Positions 1 to 11,823 of a stretch of 64,000 nucleotides of DNA are shown piece by piece. The number at the start of each line of letters is the position of its first letter. The stretch's first letter is position 1. The notes under the pieces were generated by a model. That model did not search any database and was not told where the DNA came from. It saw only the letters and a program-made list of their open reading frames with translations. The position numbers were made by a program, and so were the translations under genes. Source of the stretch: Riptortus pedestris (taxonomy: Eukaryota; Arthropoda; Insecta; Hemiptera; Alydidae); contig CM032230.1 of NCBI GenBank assembly GCA_019009955.1, forward strand, positions 11,027,501-11,091,500. Direction: 5' to 3'.

Positions 1-267
1 TTGCTAATTTTCTGCAGTTACAACAGACCTTACAACGTGTGCTACTTAACTTCGGTATTATCTTGCGTTCTAGTTTTTATAACTTGGCACTGATTAGATT
101 TTTAATACCATAGTAGACTTTATTCTTATTGTTAGTATATAAATGCTCGAGCGAGTGTATAAATATTTGTGTATATTTAATTGTCTGGTAACACACTGGT
201 AGAGTTTCATATTTACCAAGCTCGATATTTACCATATTACTACACGATATTTAACATATTCACATGG
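1..267. other. Unassigned AT-rich DNA
   Basis: No open frame, tandem repeat or recognisable transposon sequence seen. Confidence 0.4.
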
Positions 268-602
268 AATTTAAGTTCGTTAATTTCTGAAATTGGGCCA
301 TGAGGAGGGAGGGTGTACAATTTTGAACGTTAAATATCTTTATTATTACGTTTTGGATAAAACAAAATATGCGTAAAATTGTAATTCTTTACATTTTGCG
401 TTAATAGGAGTAGATGTTAATCAAATTATTTGATTTTTGAGCCTCCAACACCGGCGATTGTAACTGTAAGATACATTTTCATTATCTAATCAATTATTAA
501 GGAAGAAATGGAGCTTAGGATGTGGTGTGATGTCACCTGTTGCCCTAGTCCAGCACGTGGAAAATTCGCTTCGTTTAGGCAGCCTTGTGCGAAAGACTTT
601 TA
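268..602 (-). repeat. Family B partial copy
   Basis: The middle module (near 268-330, resembling GTTCGTTAATGGCTGAAATTGG) is followed by a weak L end at 545-602 that keeps GCACGTGG, AGGCAGCC and GACTTT. The stretch between (about 430-540) does not match other copies, so this may be a chimera or heavily decayed. Confidence 0.6.
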
Positions 603-794
603 TAAACTAATCGTGGATATTAACAGTCAACTGAATAGGAATTGACTCATGATGTCATGGTGAACACACACCCATTGGTGTGTGTTGTCTTCGTGGAACT
701 CCATTCTCGGCATAGGTTCTCTGCAATATGGGCTTCCAATAGTAACATAACTACATGAATGAACAACGTAACTAATATGAATGAAATGAAATGT

Positions 795-953
795 GCCCTC
801 TAGAGCGTTAACAGACAAATATATATAATTTTTAACGGATCTTATTTTCGTCATCTACTAGGTAGGATCGGTGGACATTTGAAGACATCTTTCAAAAATC
901 GCGTCATGAGTACAACCTCAATAGCTGATTTTCCTTAAGGGAATCTGCTGAAA
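795..953 (+). repeat. Family B right-end module
   Basis: It carries the segment that flanks the central (TA)n tract (AGAGCGTTAACAGACAAAT, then a very short TATATA) and the whole R module through GTCATGAGTACAACC to a slightly mutated terminal palindrome. The (TA)n has almost collapsed compared with other copies. Confidence 0.8.
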
Positions 954-959
954 TTGGAA

Positions 960-1559
960 TTTCAAAATAAGTTCATTTATATTTAAATTTTAGTCTAAAT
1001 AAATCATCAAATTTTACATAAATCACCACTTTTTCAGAAATATTCAAAAATAATATCGAACGGTTTGGACCGATTAGTTTTAATTTTCCTCTAGATAATG
1101 TTCTATCTTTTCCAGTTCATATGGAGAGTATGTTATTCTCCATGAACTTCCCCAGGACATAAGTAGCAGGATACTAATCCGAGTTTCAGCATTTTTCTTG
1201 TTTTTTAAAACATTTCACTTTGCCTGGATATATTACTATTATCATTGCACAATTAGATGGGCAAAAACATAGATAGACGCATACAAATAAGTGATCCTAA
1301 ACAGGAATTGTGTCTCCATTAAACGCGGTGTAATGATGTAGACTTTGGAATGCGATTGTTGGGATGGTTGCGCCACGTCCAATCTCGAGTTGAAGGTAGT
1401 CAACCACTCCGAGAGAGGTCAACACCTCGGGTCAAACTAACAGCTTGCCATTGGTGTCGTTGAGTCTTCCTAGCTACTAACCAAGCCCATTTCAAAATAT
1501 TCCTGTCGGAGTTTTCTTTTAAAGTCTTCCTTGGGAGAAATATATGTTTTATTAAATCG
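960..1559. other. Mostly unassigned; possible family B middle debris
   Basis: A weak resemblance to the family B middle module is seen at about 1060-1100. At about 1340-1430 a short frame (GWLRHVQSR) faintly recalls the end of LINE reverse transcriptases, but is too short to call. Confidence 0.3.
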
Positions 1560-2480
1560 GTAAAAAAAACGTATAAGGCATCTACTGAAGTATACCTGCA
1601 AGGTTATACTGCCGCGTATGTACAAGCATCTAGTTGGCTGCAGCTATAAGCATCTACCAGGGTGCACCTACGATTATCTGCTAATGCGGGCATAGAAGCA
1701 ACTACTAAGACTTACTTACAAACATCTACTATGGCGTAAGGACAAGTATCTACTAAGGCGAACTTACAAACATCTACAGAGGCGTACAACACATCTAAAG
1801 AGGTATACGTACAAAACTTATAGTGAGGCATACGTACATGCAACTACTAATGCGTGCGGACAACCATATACTAAGGCGTACAGACAAGCATCTACTAAGG
1901 CGAACCTACAAACATCTACAGAGGCGTACGTACACAACATCTAGTGTGGTATACGTACAAGCATCTACTAAGGTGTGCGGACAAGCATCGACTAAGGCGA
2001 ACCTACAAACATCTACAGAGGTGTACGTACAGAACATCTAGTGTGGCATACGTACAAGCATCTACTAAGGCGAACCACAAACATCTGCTGGGACGTACCC
2101 ACAAACATCTACTAATACGTGAGTATAACATCAACAAAGGCGTACGTAGAAGCATCTAATAGAGCGTACCTACAAACTTCTAACAGAGCGTACCTACAAG
2201 CATCTACGAATGAGTGTGAATATCTTGTAATTAGGCGGTCATACAAGATTCTAATGAAGGGTACTTATATGCATTTAGTCAGATGTATTTAAAAGCATGG
2301 GTTGTACTTTCAAGCAACTACTAAGGATTACCTACAAACAACTACTAAGAAGTACTTACAAGCAACTACCTGCGTATGGTGACAAACATCTTCTAATGCA
2401 TGAGTAAAGGTATCTGCTGAGGTGTTCCTATGTGCAAGCTTATACTGGGTGCGAACCTAGTACAGATGATGCCGAGCCCC
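1560..2480. repeat. Degenerate minisatellite, period about 24 bp
   Basis: About 900 bp of imperfect direct repeats built on a unit close to GGCGTACCTACAAACATCTA plus about four bases, with variants such as TACAAGCATCTACTAAGGCG. Spacing is near 24 bp with many indels and substitutions. Because 24 is a multiple of three, it produces spurious peptides with an 8-residue rhythm (RRTYKHLL), for example at 1823-2041 and 1944-2159. These are not genes: the frames overlap, start inside repeats, and change phase at indels. Confidence 0.9.
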
Positions 2481-3590
2481 GTTAGTTAGACACATCTTCT
2501 GTAGTAACATTTGCACAGTTCTTTTGTGAAGTATACATTGACTTGGTATTATTAGAGGGGTTTATTAAATGGAGGTCTACTTTGAATAATTTAGTCTTTG
2601 CAACCGTACAAGCCTTGATCTTTGGTATTTTTAGCTATACCCTAAACAGTACTAAAGTTTAATAAAAACAACTCCCTTTTACTTTATAGTAAACATAAAT
2701 AAAATCTACAAACCCCAATCGACGACCCACTGGTCTATTGATGTTTCCAGTACCCCAAAACACCAAACACTAAATATCGGCCAACTTCCATCTCCAGCCC
2801 CTTGCTTAAATCCTAAATTAATTATGCCGAAAAAACTGATATCTAAAGTGATAACATCAAAATGTGATAATCCTTCTGGCTTTCCCTGCTCAAAATTCCC
2901 TATGAATCTGTTCATTTTTTTTTTAAATATAAGGATGAATAAATTATACATGCATAAGGCTTTGCTAGTTTTTTCATAGCGTAAGCCCCAGCAGCTTTCT
3001 TAGTAAATAGGTCTGTCTTCCGGCTGAAATTAATTCCAACCAGAAAATAAAATAAAATACAGGATTCAGAGTGGAAGTTAGAAAAGCTCTCAGAGTTTCA
3101 CCTCTTGAAGGAAGAAGAGGCGTAAAAACTCTTGAAGCGTATTTCCTCTTCTTTCACTAAGATTCAACATCACCTTATTTATTGAAGGCCATCTCTCACC
3201 AAAGAGGTATTTTTAATAATACTTACATCTATGCTAATCACAAAGCAAAACAGTATTACTGAGCTAAATATATTCTACTAATCTTTCCATAAGAAAAATA
3301 ATTATTATTGCTCTGGATCAATAAAAAGGCCTTGCTCTCTACAAGTAATTATTATGCAAAGTGCTATTTCAAAGAGCGAGCTGCATCATCAGTGCCTTTT
3401 GCCAAACAAAAACCAATAAGAATGCGGATAACATTCATAGCATGGTCATCAATGTGTAGAAAACAATACATTAACAATAAAATTAACTAATAATTACATC
3501 CATGTCTAACAAGGATAAAAACAAGAATTAATAACAATTTATAGTCAACAAAAAATAAAAACATATAAGCATGTCAAGGGGATAATGTTA
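2481..3590. other. Unassigned AT-rich DNA
   Basis: Short open frames at 2706-2951 (-) and 3308-3490 (+) have no recognisable motif. I saw no repeat family here. Confidence 0.35.
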
Positions 3591-3690
3591 AAAAGTCCAC
3601 AGGGGGCACACACAGGGGCTGCGTTAACTAAGCAGATTTCCCACGTGCGTCACGTATATGCATTTATCTCAATTTCTCATGTACATTGCA
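3591..3690 (+). repeat. Family B left end
   Basis: AAAAGTCC, then a scrambled CACACAGGGGCTGCGTTAAC and an intact AAGCAGATTTCCCACGTGCG. The left arm of the usual ACGCAG/CTGCGT hairpin is lost here. Confidence 0.8.
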
Positions 3691-3694
3691 GAAG

Positions 3695-4477
3695 GTTTTT
3701 AGTTTGTTTTTTAAAATAACTTTTATTATACACACTTTTGTCGTTTATCAAAGTATAAATGAGATATACGCTAAAACTACTGCGGGAGTAACCAAATTGT
3801 ATTTGTAAAAATTAATGTCTATTTTATTTAGTCGTAATAATGTTATATTTTTTAGTCTTATATGGTAGTTCTATGAATAATTCCGTTTAGTGAGGTTATA
3901 AATCTCTGCGCACCCCCCCCCCCCCAACTCCTTTAATATTTATTCTCACTAGGAAATAACGTTATTTATTTCCAATGGGAATGAAAAGTATGTGAACATT
4001 TTCATTATTCAATTTTTACTACATAATTTTTAAAGAAATTTACACTGAATAACACAAGGAGTGATAGCGGAAATTGTGGGGAATCAAACTCTTTAATTCT
4101 GGTATATAGTAGCTTCTTTCCCCTACATTTTGACGTCTGCTTACAACCGACTATTTCTGAAGTATGTGTGCCCGGAGAGGGTTTAACAGAAAATATGTGC
4201 AGTATAGATACTATTTAATTATAATAAATGCCATCCGTGATTATGATTTTAATTATTCACGGTGTGTCAGTCAGTAGAGAGGGATTGATTGGGAACTCAT
4301 TTTCATTTACTCTTTTTAATTAAAATTTCTATTCTATAAGTCCCCTACAGTTACCCTTATGGTAAAATAATAGGCCAAGACGGGAAGTATAATTGTACAC
4401 GTTGAAGCCTTGCTATAAAAATACCCTCAATATTCAGCCTTAAATGATTTCCCGAGGGAAGCCGGGTACCTTACCTA

Positions 4478-4478
<1 letters not shown>
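3695..4478 (+). mobile_element. Decayed Helitron-like element (3' half clear)
   Basis: The 3' end at about 4372-4478 matches the element at 8719-9683: TTCCCGAGGGAAGCCGGG, a short spacer, then CTAG at 4475-4478 directly followed by T. The 5' part at 3695-3790 has the module AACTTTTATTATACACACTT and GAGATATACGCTAAAAC found in the other copies. The middle (about 3800-4370) is not clearly alignable, so treating both parts as one insertion is an inference. Confidence 0.6.

Positions 4479-4543
<65 letters not shown>
4479..4543. repeat. (TA)n then (TG)n microsatellite
   Basis: About 38 bp of TA followed by about 26 bp of TG. It sits exactly between the Helitron-like 3' terminus and a family B middle module. 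Confidence 0.97.
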
Positions 4544-4558
4544 TTGTAGATATAGATA

Positions 4559-4665
4559 TATATCTCTGTTAACGCTCCAGCGGTCGTAATTTTTGTCTGA
4601 TCGTTAGCGAACTCCATATTTAACGTTCGAAGTCTCGTTAGTACAACACCATCTCGTCTATTGTT
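4559..4665 (-). repeat. Family B middle module
   Basis: TCTGTTAACGCTCCAGCGGT, then TTTTTGTCTGATCGTTAGCG, the sequence that normally follows the (TA)n tract of family B read on this strand. Confidence 0.7.
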
Positions 4666-4679
4666 ACGTCTGCTGTACA

Positions 4680-4740
4680 GTATAAGCCTTTCATGCAGGA
4701 CCTACTTTAACTAAGTAGGTTTCTCATGTGTTGGATCTCT
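4680..4740 (+). repeat. Family B left end, diverged
   Basis: TCATGCAGGACCTACTTTAAC then TAAGTAGGTTTCTCATGTG corresponds to the L end with numerous substitutions, and is inverted relative to the adjacent middle module. Confidence 0.55.
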
Positions 4741-5485
4741 AAATTCTATTCAATTGTTTACTATAAAAGGATTATTTAGCAGTTCCACTATAAATCCAAT
4801 AATTATATTTGACGGGAAATATTATTATAATCATTCATAAATTCCCTAACTGCTTATATCTCAGGTATAAAAACTGATCTCCTGACCAAAAGAAATCGTG
4901 TTCTCTAAACATTTATCGGCAGTAAGAATTTTTAATTATTATGTCTGGTGAAAAAGAAAATTGTGCACGCATTGAAAAAAATTCTGGAGCACTGAGATAT
5001 TCTGTATGAAAAATAATTTTGTGAAACAACACTGCTATTAAAAGTCCTGTCAAAGATAACAATCTGATAGCATGTTTTGACTTTGATTAATTGGTTGTAT
5101 AGTAGTACACTTAATCTCATTCAATGTTTCTAAATGAGTTTTTTTCCCATTCAAATATTGCGCAAAATTTAAATATAATTATAACGATTTTTAGAATACA
5201 TTTAAATGATAACATATTTATTTCCCCACTCATGTTTCACAACGACATCCTTGTTCGTCCGGTTTTCAAAGTTACAAGTTATTCATTTTTTTGTTGGTTT
5301 AGAAATTCATATAATTGTTAATTAATAAGCCTTTCCAACTGGCACGACTACGTTGAAGGAAAACGTAATTGATTTAAGAAACTTGTTATTCACAGGAAGA
5401 CTAATATTCAGAAGCACTATTTCATCTCATTCTTAAAAATTATCATCAAGTGTCAACTAATCGTGCTACCTCGTAGAAGACAAAT
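4741..5485. other. Unassigned AT-rich DNA
   Basis: Small open frames on both strands (4932-5120 and 5124-5321) lack any motif; nothing else recognised. Confidence 0.35.
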
Positions 5486-5575
5486 AAAAGTTCGTCACGC
5501 AAGAGATGGGTAAAATAATCAGATTTCCCACGTGTTCGAATAATACTCTGGTCGCCTAATCTACACATCTAATAG
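5486..5575 (+). repeat. Family B left end
   Basis: AAAAGTTCGTCACGCAAGAG followed by CAGATTTCCCACGTG. The downstream part of the family B body is only faintly traceable toward 5800-5900. Confidence 0.75.
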
Positions 5576-6289
5576 TAAGTAATAGTAAAAAGCCTTTAAC
5601 ATAATTTGGTATGTACTCAGTACTTACTGTAAAAATGGGGCTATTATAAGTTGGGGTCTCCTAAGCCTGATATGTTAAAATAAATATGGCTTAATATTCC
5701 AGATAGCAAGAAATTAAAAGTCTAACAACATTGGTTGTAAAAATTTATTCATGATTCAATTTGAATTTATTCCAGGTTCCATTCAGCCATTAACGAATTC
5801 GATATTTAGAGTTGAATGAAACGGTTAAATATCTTAAGGATTAAATGTAAACATTTTCAAGGAAAAAACCAAAATCTTATTGATGACGTCTTCACTCAGG
5901 GTATTCGCATGTGCATCTCTTGTAAACATCAGTTGAGAACAAGATTTCGTATTTAGGCTTAAAATAAGACGATCCATGATATATTGGTGTATAATAAAAG
6001 ATCGAAGGATTCCTAAAAGGTGAAAATTAAAAAAATGTCTGTTAATATTGGGGTTAGAGAAAATTAATTATATAAAAAGTTAGTTATATACGATATTTCA
6101 AAACGCCTCTAAAGATGATTTTTCAAAAACATGCATTTCTATAGTACTACTAGTGTCGACGTCTTAGAAGGTCGATATATTGTTTCGAGTTTTCAGACCT
6201 AGTTTGTTCCCTGAATGAACCAGGTTGGACTAAACACTTTCTCCAGCCTATTGTCTGGCCGCTTCTGAAGGCTGTTGATGTGAAAACAG

Positions 6290-6590
6290 TGAGTCACAGT
6301 TAGGGGACATTGCCAGTAGGAAGTGGGGGACGTCTTATCAGTTGGTCAGTGATAAGAGCGGCTTCCTTTGATCCTCGCATTTCCCCTGAAGATCCTGAAC
6401 AGCTGGTAGGAATGGCTCCGGGGTACGGCCCACCTTTCACGAAGCATCTCGCAGCCAATCCGATTTGGATCAACCGGCTACAAGGAGGTGATGTATTCCC
6501 AACCCAGCAATTGCAAAATACCTTATTTCCTAACAAGGAAGAAACCTCCCAACGAAGTTTATCTCGGGGCAACTGGTAAAGCTTAGGTTA
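6290..6590. other. GC-richer island with overlapping open frames
   Basis: This segment is clearly less AT-rich than its surroundings and is open on both strands for about 90 codons (6310-6579 + and 6300-6572 -). I recognise no domain in either frame (plus contains GMAPGYGPPF, minus contains GGPYPGAIPTS). It could be an exon, a retrocopy or chance: few stops are expected when GC rises. It ends at the start of a family B copy. Confidence 0.3.
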
Positions 6591-7262
6591 ACTAAGAAAA
6601 CTTAGTAGATTTCAAACTAGTTATGTCATCTCACTATGTATTCTCTATTTTTAAACCAAAATCCGATGAGTTGCAATGGGGGTTTGAGGATGGAGGGAAA
6701 AAAAGAAGGCACGAATATCTCAAAGGCTGAAAAAAAATCTATTAATTATCTCAATTAATACTCGACTTGGAGAACAATGTATACAACAATGATTGTAGAA
6801 AGAAGTAAATTTGAATCAAGATTGCAAGAATATCATTTTTCGATTCGACTCATAATAACGAATATGTTGAGTAGACCCTCAACTCCTATAGTTTAAATAG
6901 GTAAAAAAATTTAAAATAATATATGAAAATATTTTACTTATTGTTAACGTTAAAGAAAATATTCATAGCGAGACAATTAAACGTTTAACAAGTGTGATTA
7001 TTTAAAATTTCATTTGAGACATTTCAGATTCATAAAAACGGAGATATTTTGAATCTTAATTTTTCTTTCTAAACCCCCCACTCTTGAGTTTTACATGAAA
7101 CACTCAAATATTTAGTTTACAACACATTAACAAGAAATATATATTAATATTAATATATATTAATTTCGTCGTCCTAGGCTGAATCTATGGAATTTGAAGA
7201 ACTTTTTCGAAAATTGTGCCATGAGTACAACCTCACTAGCTGATTTCTTTTAATGGAAAGAA
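6580..7262 (+). repeat. Family B, near full-length but decayed
   Basis: Starts with a worn L end (TTAACTAAGAAAACTTAGTAG), keeps ATCCGATGAGTTG and GGGGGTTTGAGG of the body, a collapsed central tract (ATATTAATATTAATATATAT near 7138-7160) and an R module with GCCATGAGTACAACCTCA. The terminal palindrome is mutated to CTGATTTCTTTTAATGG. Confidence 0.7.
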
Positions 7263-8006
7263 TAAGTGTGAAATATGCAGAGCTTTATTGAAATAAACAC
7301 ATAATATATGTCTAGAGCTATTAGAGCACATAAGAAATCTGTTTCGTTTTCGCTCCACCAGCGTCATGGACTTTTGAACTTCAAGAAACATATATCATGG
7401 AAGGAAAATTAAGTACGACAAGATCAGCAATGGTTCATACAAGCATAGAGGTCACAATGGCTGTTATAAATATCGTCGGAGCAAGGTCTTATAACAAATG
7501 GCAGCCACTATTGAAAAGAAATTGCAACACTTATCAAAATATATTTCAATAATTTAATAATTGTAGTAAAAGTTCATGGAGAAAATAAATGGGCGAATAT
7601 AATTGTGAATAGTGTTGTGTATGGAAGAGAGTTAAGGCCGGCTGGCACCGTTACACAGCCTCTGGACAAAGATATTATTTCTCTGCTCCGACCCACTTTC
7701 TGCTGCATTCGTTCCGCCCGACAATTACCTACCTCTTTGTAGGGCTCTTCTACATCGATAACATCCTTGTGTGATCTGTCTCTTTGGAATCAATAGGCGC
7801 TTCAGATCCCGATCATCGACGACTCGTTCACTGCTCCATTTATAATGTCATAATGGCGCGGTGATTTCCTTTGCCCTCGGAACACTCAAGTCGTAATGTG
7901 TGACTGATTTTATAACGAGGGGAGAGGTTGTTCTTAGGCTTGTGCAGTTCAAAGGAAGGTCTTCCGTTGGATCAGTAGGCAGTCCTTAAGATGTTATGAT
8001 TATGTT
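7263..8006. other. Unassigned; GC-richer block 7630-7980
   Basis: A roughly 350-bp block of higher GC (GGCCGGCTGGCACCG, CCGCCCGACAATTACC) has no long open frame or known motif. It could be single-copy non-coding sequence or an old transposon. Confidence 0.3.
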
Positions 8007-8654
8007 GGCAGATTTCCCTAAAGGGAAATCATCTATTACAGTTGTACTCATTATTTTAAGTCCCCAGGAGAGGAAGAAAGTGATGTCTGCAAATTTTGTC
8101 CGATCGTTACCAAACCCGATATTTAAACTTTTTATGTAAAACTAAATATCTAGTTCGTAGTTTCTCTAATTTGAATATTAACCGGTATATTTCCATTTTT
8201 AGTTTTTATCCTTTGGTCCGTCGGTACTGATGCCATGATAACAAGCTGCTATACCATGAACCACTTTATTCTCAACTTGAAGAGCAAATTTTGATTTCAA
8301 AAGATCTTCTATTAAAGATATACTTCCAAATAGGTTGGGTGACAAGATCATATTTTATTTTTTGACTCGAAAATCTTTAATTGAACTATACTCTTCTGGA
8401 TACATAACCGTTTCATTGAGGAATTCAAAAATTCATATTTACTCCATAATTATGAGTTAGATAAAATATATTAAAGAGCCAATCATGTTAGACTATTGGT
8501 GCCTTACAATTGTTGTTCTATAAATGTTTTCGTAAATTAAATATTAATAGAGTTATTGCTACTTTCTTGTTTTCAGTAAACTCCCACTTCTACTCGGACT
8601 TCATCGGATTTTAATTCAGAAATAGAGAATATATGGCGAGAAGAGATCAGTTGT
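8007..8654 (-). repeat. Family B lacking its left end
   Basis: It starts with the R palindrome (GCAGATTTCCCTAAAGGGAA) and runs through the body to GAGATCAGTTGTG. At the point where the L end should begin, the R end of a second family B copy starts instead. The two copies are therefore fused head-to-tail without an L end between them. Confidence 0.75.
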
Positions 8655-8677
8655 GTTTTAGCAGATTTCCCTTAAGG

Positions 8678-8723
<46 letters not shown>

Positions 8724-9682
8724 GTAACCTCTGTCTGCACATTGATTTTTTTCACGAAATTTCACGATAACTTTTCGTTTCACATGCCATAGACACCATT
8801 ATTGCATTTTGTTTCTTTGGTGTCTGTTTGTTTGTTTGTTACCTTTTCACGCATAAACGGCTGAACCGAATTTTATGAAACTTGGTATGTATAATTACTA
8901 CTAACCCAACTTAGACTTTGGGCTATATTAATATTCTCTGAGACGAACAGGAGTGAGGGTTATAAGGGTAGCCAGAAGTTAAAAATAGCGATATTTCCTT
9001 TCCTGTTGGTTTCTCGGCAAATATGAACATAACAAAAGTTGTTTATTTTGTTATTTAAAGTAACTTTTGTTATATACACTTTTTTCGTATACCGAATTAT
9101 AAACGAGACATATGCTAAAACCTATAGCGGAAGTGAACAATATTATTGGGGACAAAAGACCCAACCAAAATAAATAAAATTTGGTATGTGAATTAGCACT
9201 AACTCTTTCATTATAACAAGCCATACCAACATTTCTATAGACGGGCAGGAGTGGGGGTTGAAAGGGAGGCCTGAAATTATAAATAGTGATATTTCGTTTC
9301 CTATTGGGGTTTCGGCAAATATGCACATAACAAAAGTTGTTTATTTTGTTATTTAGAGAAAGTTGCTCAACAATTCTTTTCAATATGAACTACCAGGTAC
9401 CTCACCTGGAAAAATTAATTCAAATGTATGTTAATATGTTGTCCTTAATAATTCAAATCTATGCAGAATGCACAGGAGACGGGAAATATGACAATATGCA
9501 GGGCAGTGAAGTCTTACATAAAAAAATAATTTTATTATTAACAAATGCCAACAACGGGTATTAACCCTAAACACTGGAACGGGTAAATGTCAAAATATTG
9601 TGCAAAGTAAATCCTTGCCAAAAATATACCATCACCATTCAGCCTCAAATGAATTCCCGAGCGAAGCCGGGTATCTGAGCTA

Positions 9683-9728
<46 letters not shown>

Positions 9729-10433
9729 CTGTTAACGCTCTAGCGATCGCAATTTTTGTTTGATCGTTACGAAACTCGACACTTAACCGTTTTATGTAAA
9801 GAGACAGATCATGTTCGTTAATGGCTAAAATTGGACCAGAGGGAGGGGGGGGGTTAGAGGGGGATTTTCGAAAATTCGAAATACCTCCATTATTATGCAT
9901 CGGATCGAAAAATTGTATAGGACCAATCTTATTGCACATTGTTCTATACATTTATTGTCTATCTTAAATATTAGAAATATTTGCGTTAATATTAAGTGTG
10001 GTGGACATGTCGGGTATTGTTCAGATTAGTTCGGCCGTTTCCGTAACTGTTCGGCTCTGGTGGAAGCTTTTTCTAACCTTACCTGTCGTTTCAGCCTTTA
10101 CTTTGTGAGATTTATGCAAATACGTTTTGTTCATCCGCGCCCCTCCCTTCTTTAGTTCTTGGACAACTAAAATTTTAGATATTAAAATATAAATTATTCT
10201 TACAACTCAGAAGCCGTTTCCGGCGGGAATTGATTAAAATTAACTGAAAGATTTCTCATTACCGTGTGTATTTACTCACGGTGGTGTTGTGTTACCAATA
10301 TGCAAATTTGTCTATTGTAAAACTTCACGTGGGAAGTCTGCTTAGTTTACGCAGCCCCTGCGTGACGGACTTTATTATACGAGCACGTGGGAAATTTGCA
10401 TAGTTTACGCAGCTCCTGTGTGCCGGACTTTTT
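8655..10433 (-). repeat. Family B copy split by a Helitron-like element
   Basis: R end TTTTAGCAGATTTCCCTTAAGG at 8655, then straight into (TA)n, the inserted element 8719-9683, (TA)n again, and from 9723 the rest of family B (CTGTTAACGCTCTAGCG, poly-G block near 9842). The L end is doubled: one unit ends near 10372 and another occupies 10383-10433. The inner R module between palindrome and (TA)n is deleted. Confidence 0.85.
8719..9683 (+). mobile_element. Non-autonomous Helitron-like element, about 965 bp
   Basis: The 5' end begins right after (TA)n with AAAATTGTAACCTCTGTCTG. The 3' end is a CCCG/CGGG hairpin in TTCCCGAGCGAAGCCGGG, a short spacer and CTAG (9680-9683) followed by T, fitting the Helitron rule of hairpin then CTRR next to T. 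The same two ends delimit the copy at 17240-18178 on the other strand. No helicase or Rep frame is present; the open frames at 9051-9383 and 9538-9951 are shadows, the latter running through the (TA)n. It sits in the central (TA)n of a family B copy. Confidence 0.8.
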
Positions 10434-10634
10434 ATTTCCTAGTGTTTGATTATGTTTAGTCCGGTGAACTTTCTATTTTTCCAAACCGTTGATATTTCAT
10501 GAATCTACATGGACTTTATTATCTACTATCAGGTTTTAAGAAAAAAAAAAACTGACTTATTACGAAATGATTCCCGAATTCTGGACAAGCACTGAAGATA
10601 TGAGTAATTCATCGGAAATCAATGACACATTTCG

Positions 10635-11407
10635 TTTTAGCAGATTTCTCTTAAGGAAAAACAGCTATTGAATTTGTACTCATGACGTATTTACGTAAAA
10701 TTAAAGATCAATTTCGTTAATGGCCGAAATCTGACCAGTTTAGTGGGGGAATTTTGTTAATTCAAAATATCTCCGTTATTATCCGTTGGGTTGACAAAGT
10801 GTATTGACCAATCTTAATGCAAATGGAATGTTCTTATGTACATATTTCTCTATATTGAATATTAATTGAGATATGTCCACATTTTAGTTTTCGGCCATCA
10901 CTAAACTTTCGTTCCTACTCTTGTCATATTAACAATGAGCTGCTATATCTCGAACCACTTCGTTCTAAAGTTAAATACCATATATGGATTTCATTGAACT
11001 TTTACTTTTTGAAATACATACATGCAAATACGTTTTGTGATAACGTTATCAATTAAGATTTCAAGTTTTTTGCGCAAAGATATTTATTTAATTTATACAA
11101 TTCTCGATATTTAGCGGTTTCAGAAAACACTAAAGATCGTATTTGCTATTGGCGGAAATCAGAATTGGAATTGTTGGGTTTAGAAGAGGAAGGATTCAAA
11201 AATGAATTTATCTAGATAATTTAATTTATCTTGGTTATGCGAGTCGGATTGTTAAAATATTAATTGTTTTCTACCTTCAGTATCCCTTCCCCATTTACTT
11301 ATCCGTCACATAAATAGAGAATATGAAGTGAGATGGGTTCACAAGCTTGTTATTCCAGCACATGGGATTTCCGTGTTTTTTACGCAGCCACTGCATGACG
11401 GAGTTTT
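10635..11407 (-). repeat. Family B, full span
   Basis: R end TTTTAGCAGATTTCTCTTAAGG at 10635, then CAGCTATTGAATTTGTACTC, body with GTTAATGGCCGAAATC, and L end CCAGCACATGGGATTTCC to GCATGACGGAGTTTTT. The central (TA)n tract and flanking module are missing: the R module jumps directly to the body near 10690. Confidence 0.8.
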
Positions 11408-11823
11408 TCAATTTCTTTTTCTCCCTAGAAGGAAGATAAAAACAAATTTCAAACAATACTAAATATAAATACTATTCATTTACTGAAATTCAACCCAACA
11501 ATGTTCCATTTCCGGCAATTTGGAGTGAGGTCATATCGGCCTGGAAACACGCCTATGGGAATTGAGGACATAAAGAGCGAAACATTGGCATGAAATATAA
11601 GGACATGGTCATTAATGGAGGACCTCAGGATCAATTATGCCTTGGGCGTAACGACCTGTGGGCTATGCTTGGCTCATTTTCCCTCACCCTCCACGTTAGG
11701 AGCATTTCCACTTAAGAGGTTGGGTTTAAGAATGTAAATTATAAGCAGTTAATAGACAGGAGAGCATGTTTAGTTCATAGGCAATTTCATGAGATGTTCG
11801 AATAGGACTGGACGATTCAGAAA
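11408..11823. other. Unassigned
   Basis: No motif recognised; slightly GC-richer at 11560-11700 without a useful open frame. Confidence 0.35.

Noticed and set aside
1340..1430. Possible LINE end (GWLRHVQSRVEG)
   Set aside because: Only about 12 residues resemble the motif and there is no supporting sequence on either side.
1823..2159. Two overlapping 71-72-residue open frames
   Set aside because: They are translations of the 24-bp minisatellite, in different frames of the same repeat.
9538..9951. 137-residue open frame (-)
   Set aside because: It spans a family B body, a (TA)n tract and the Helitron-like 3' end; no unitary gene could.
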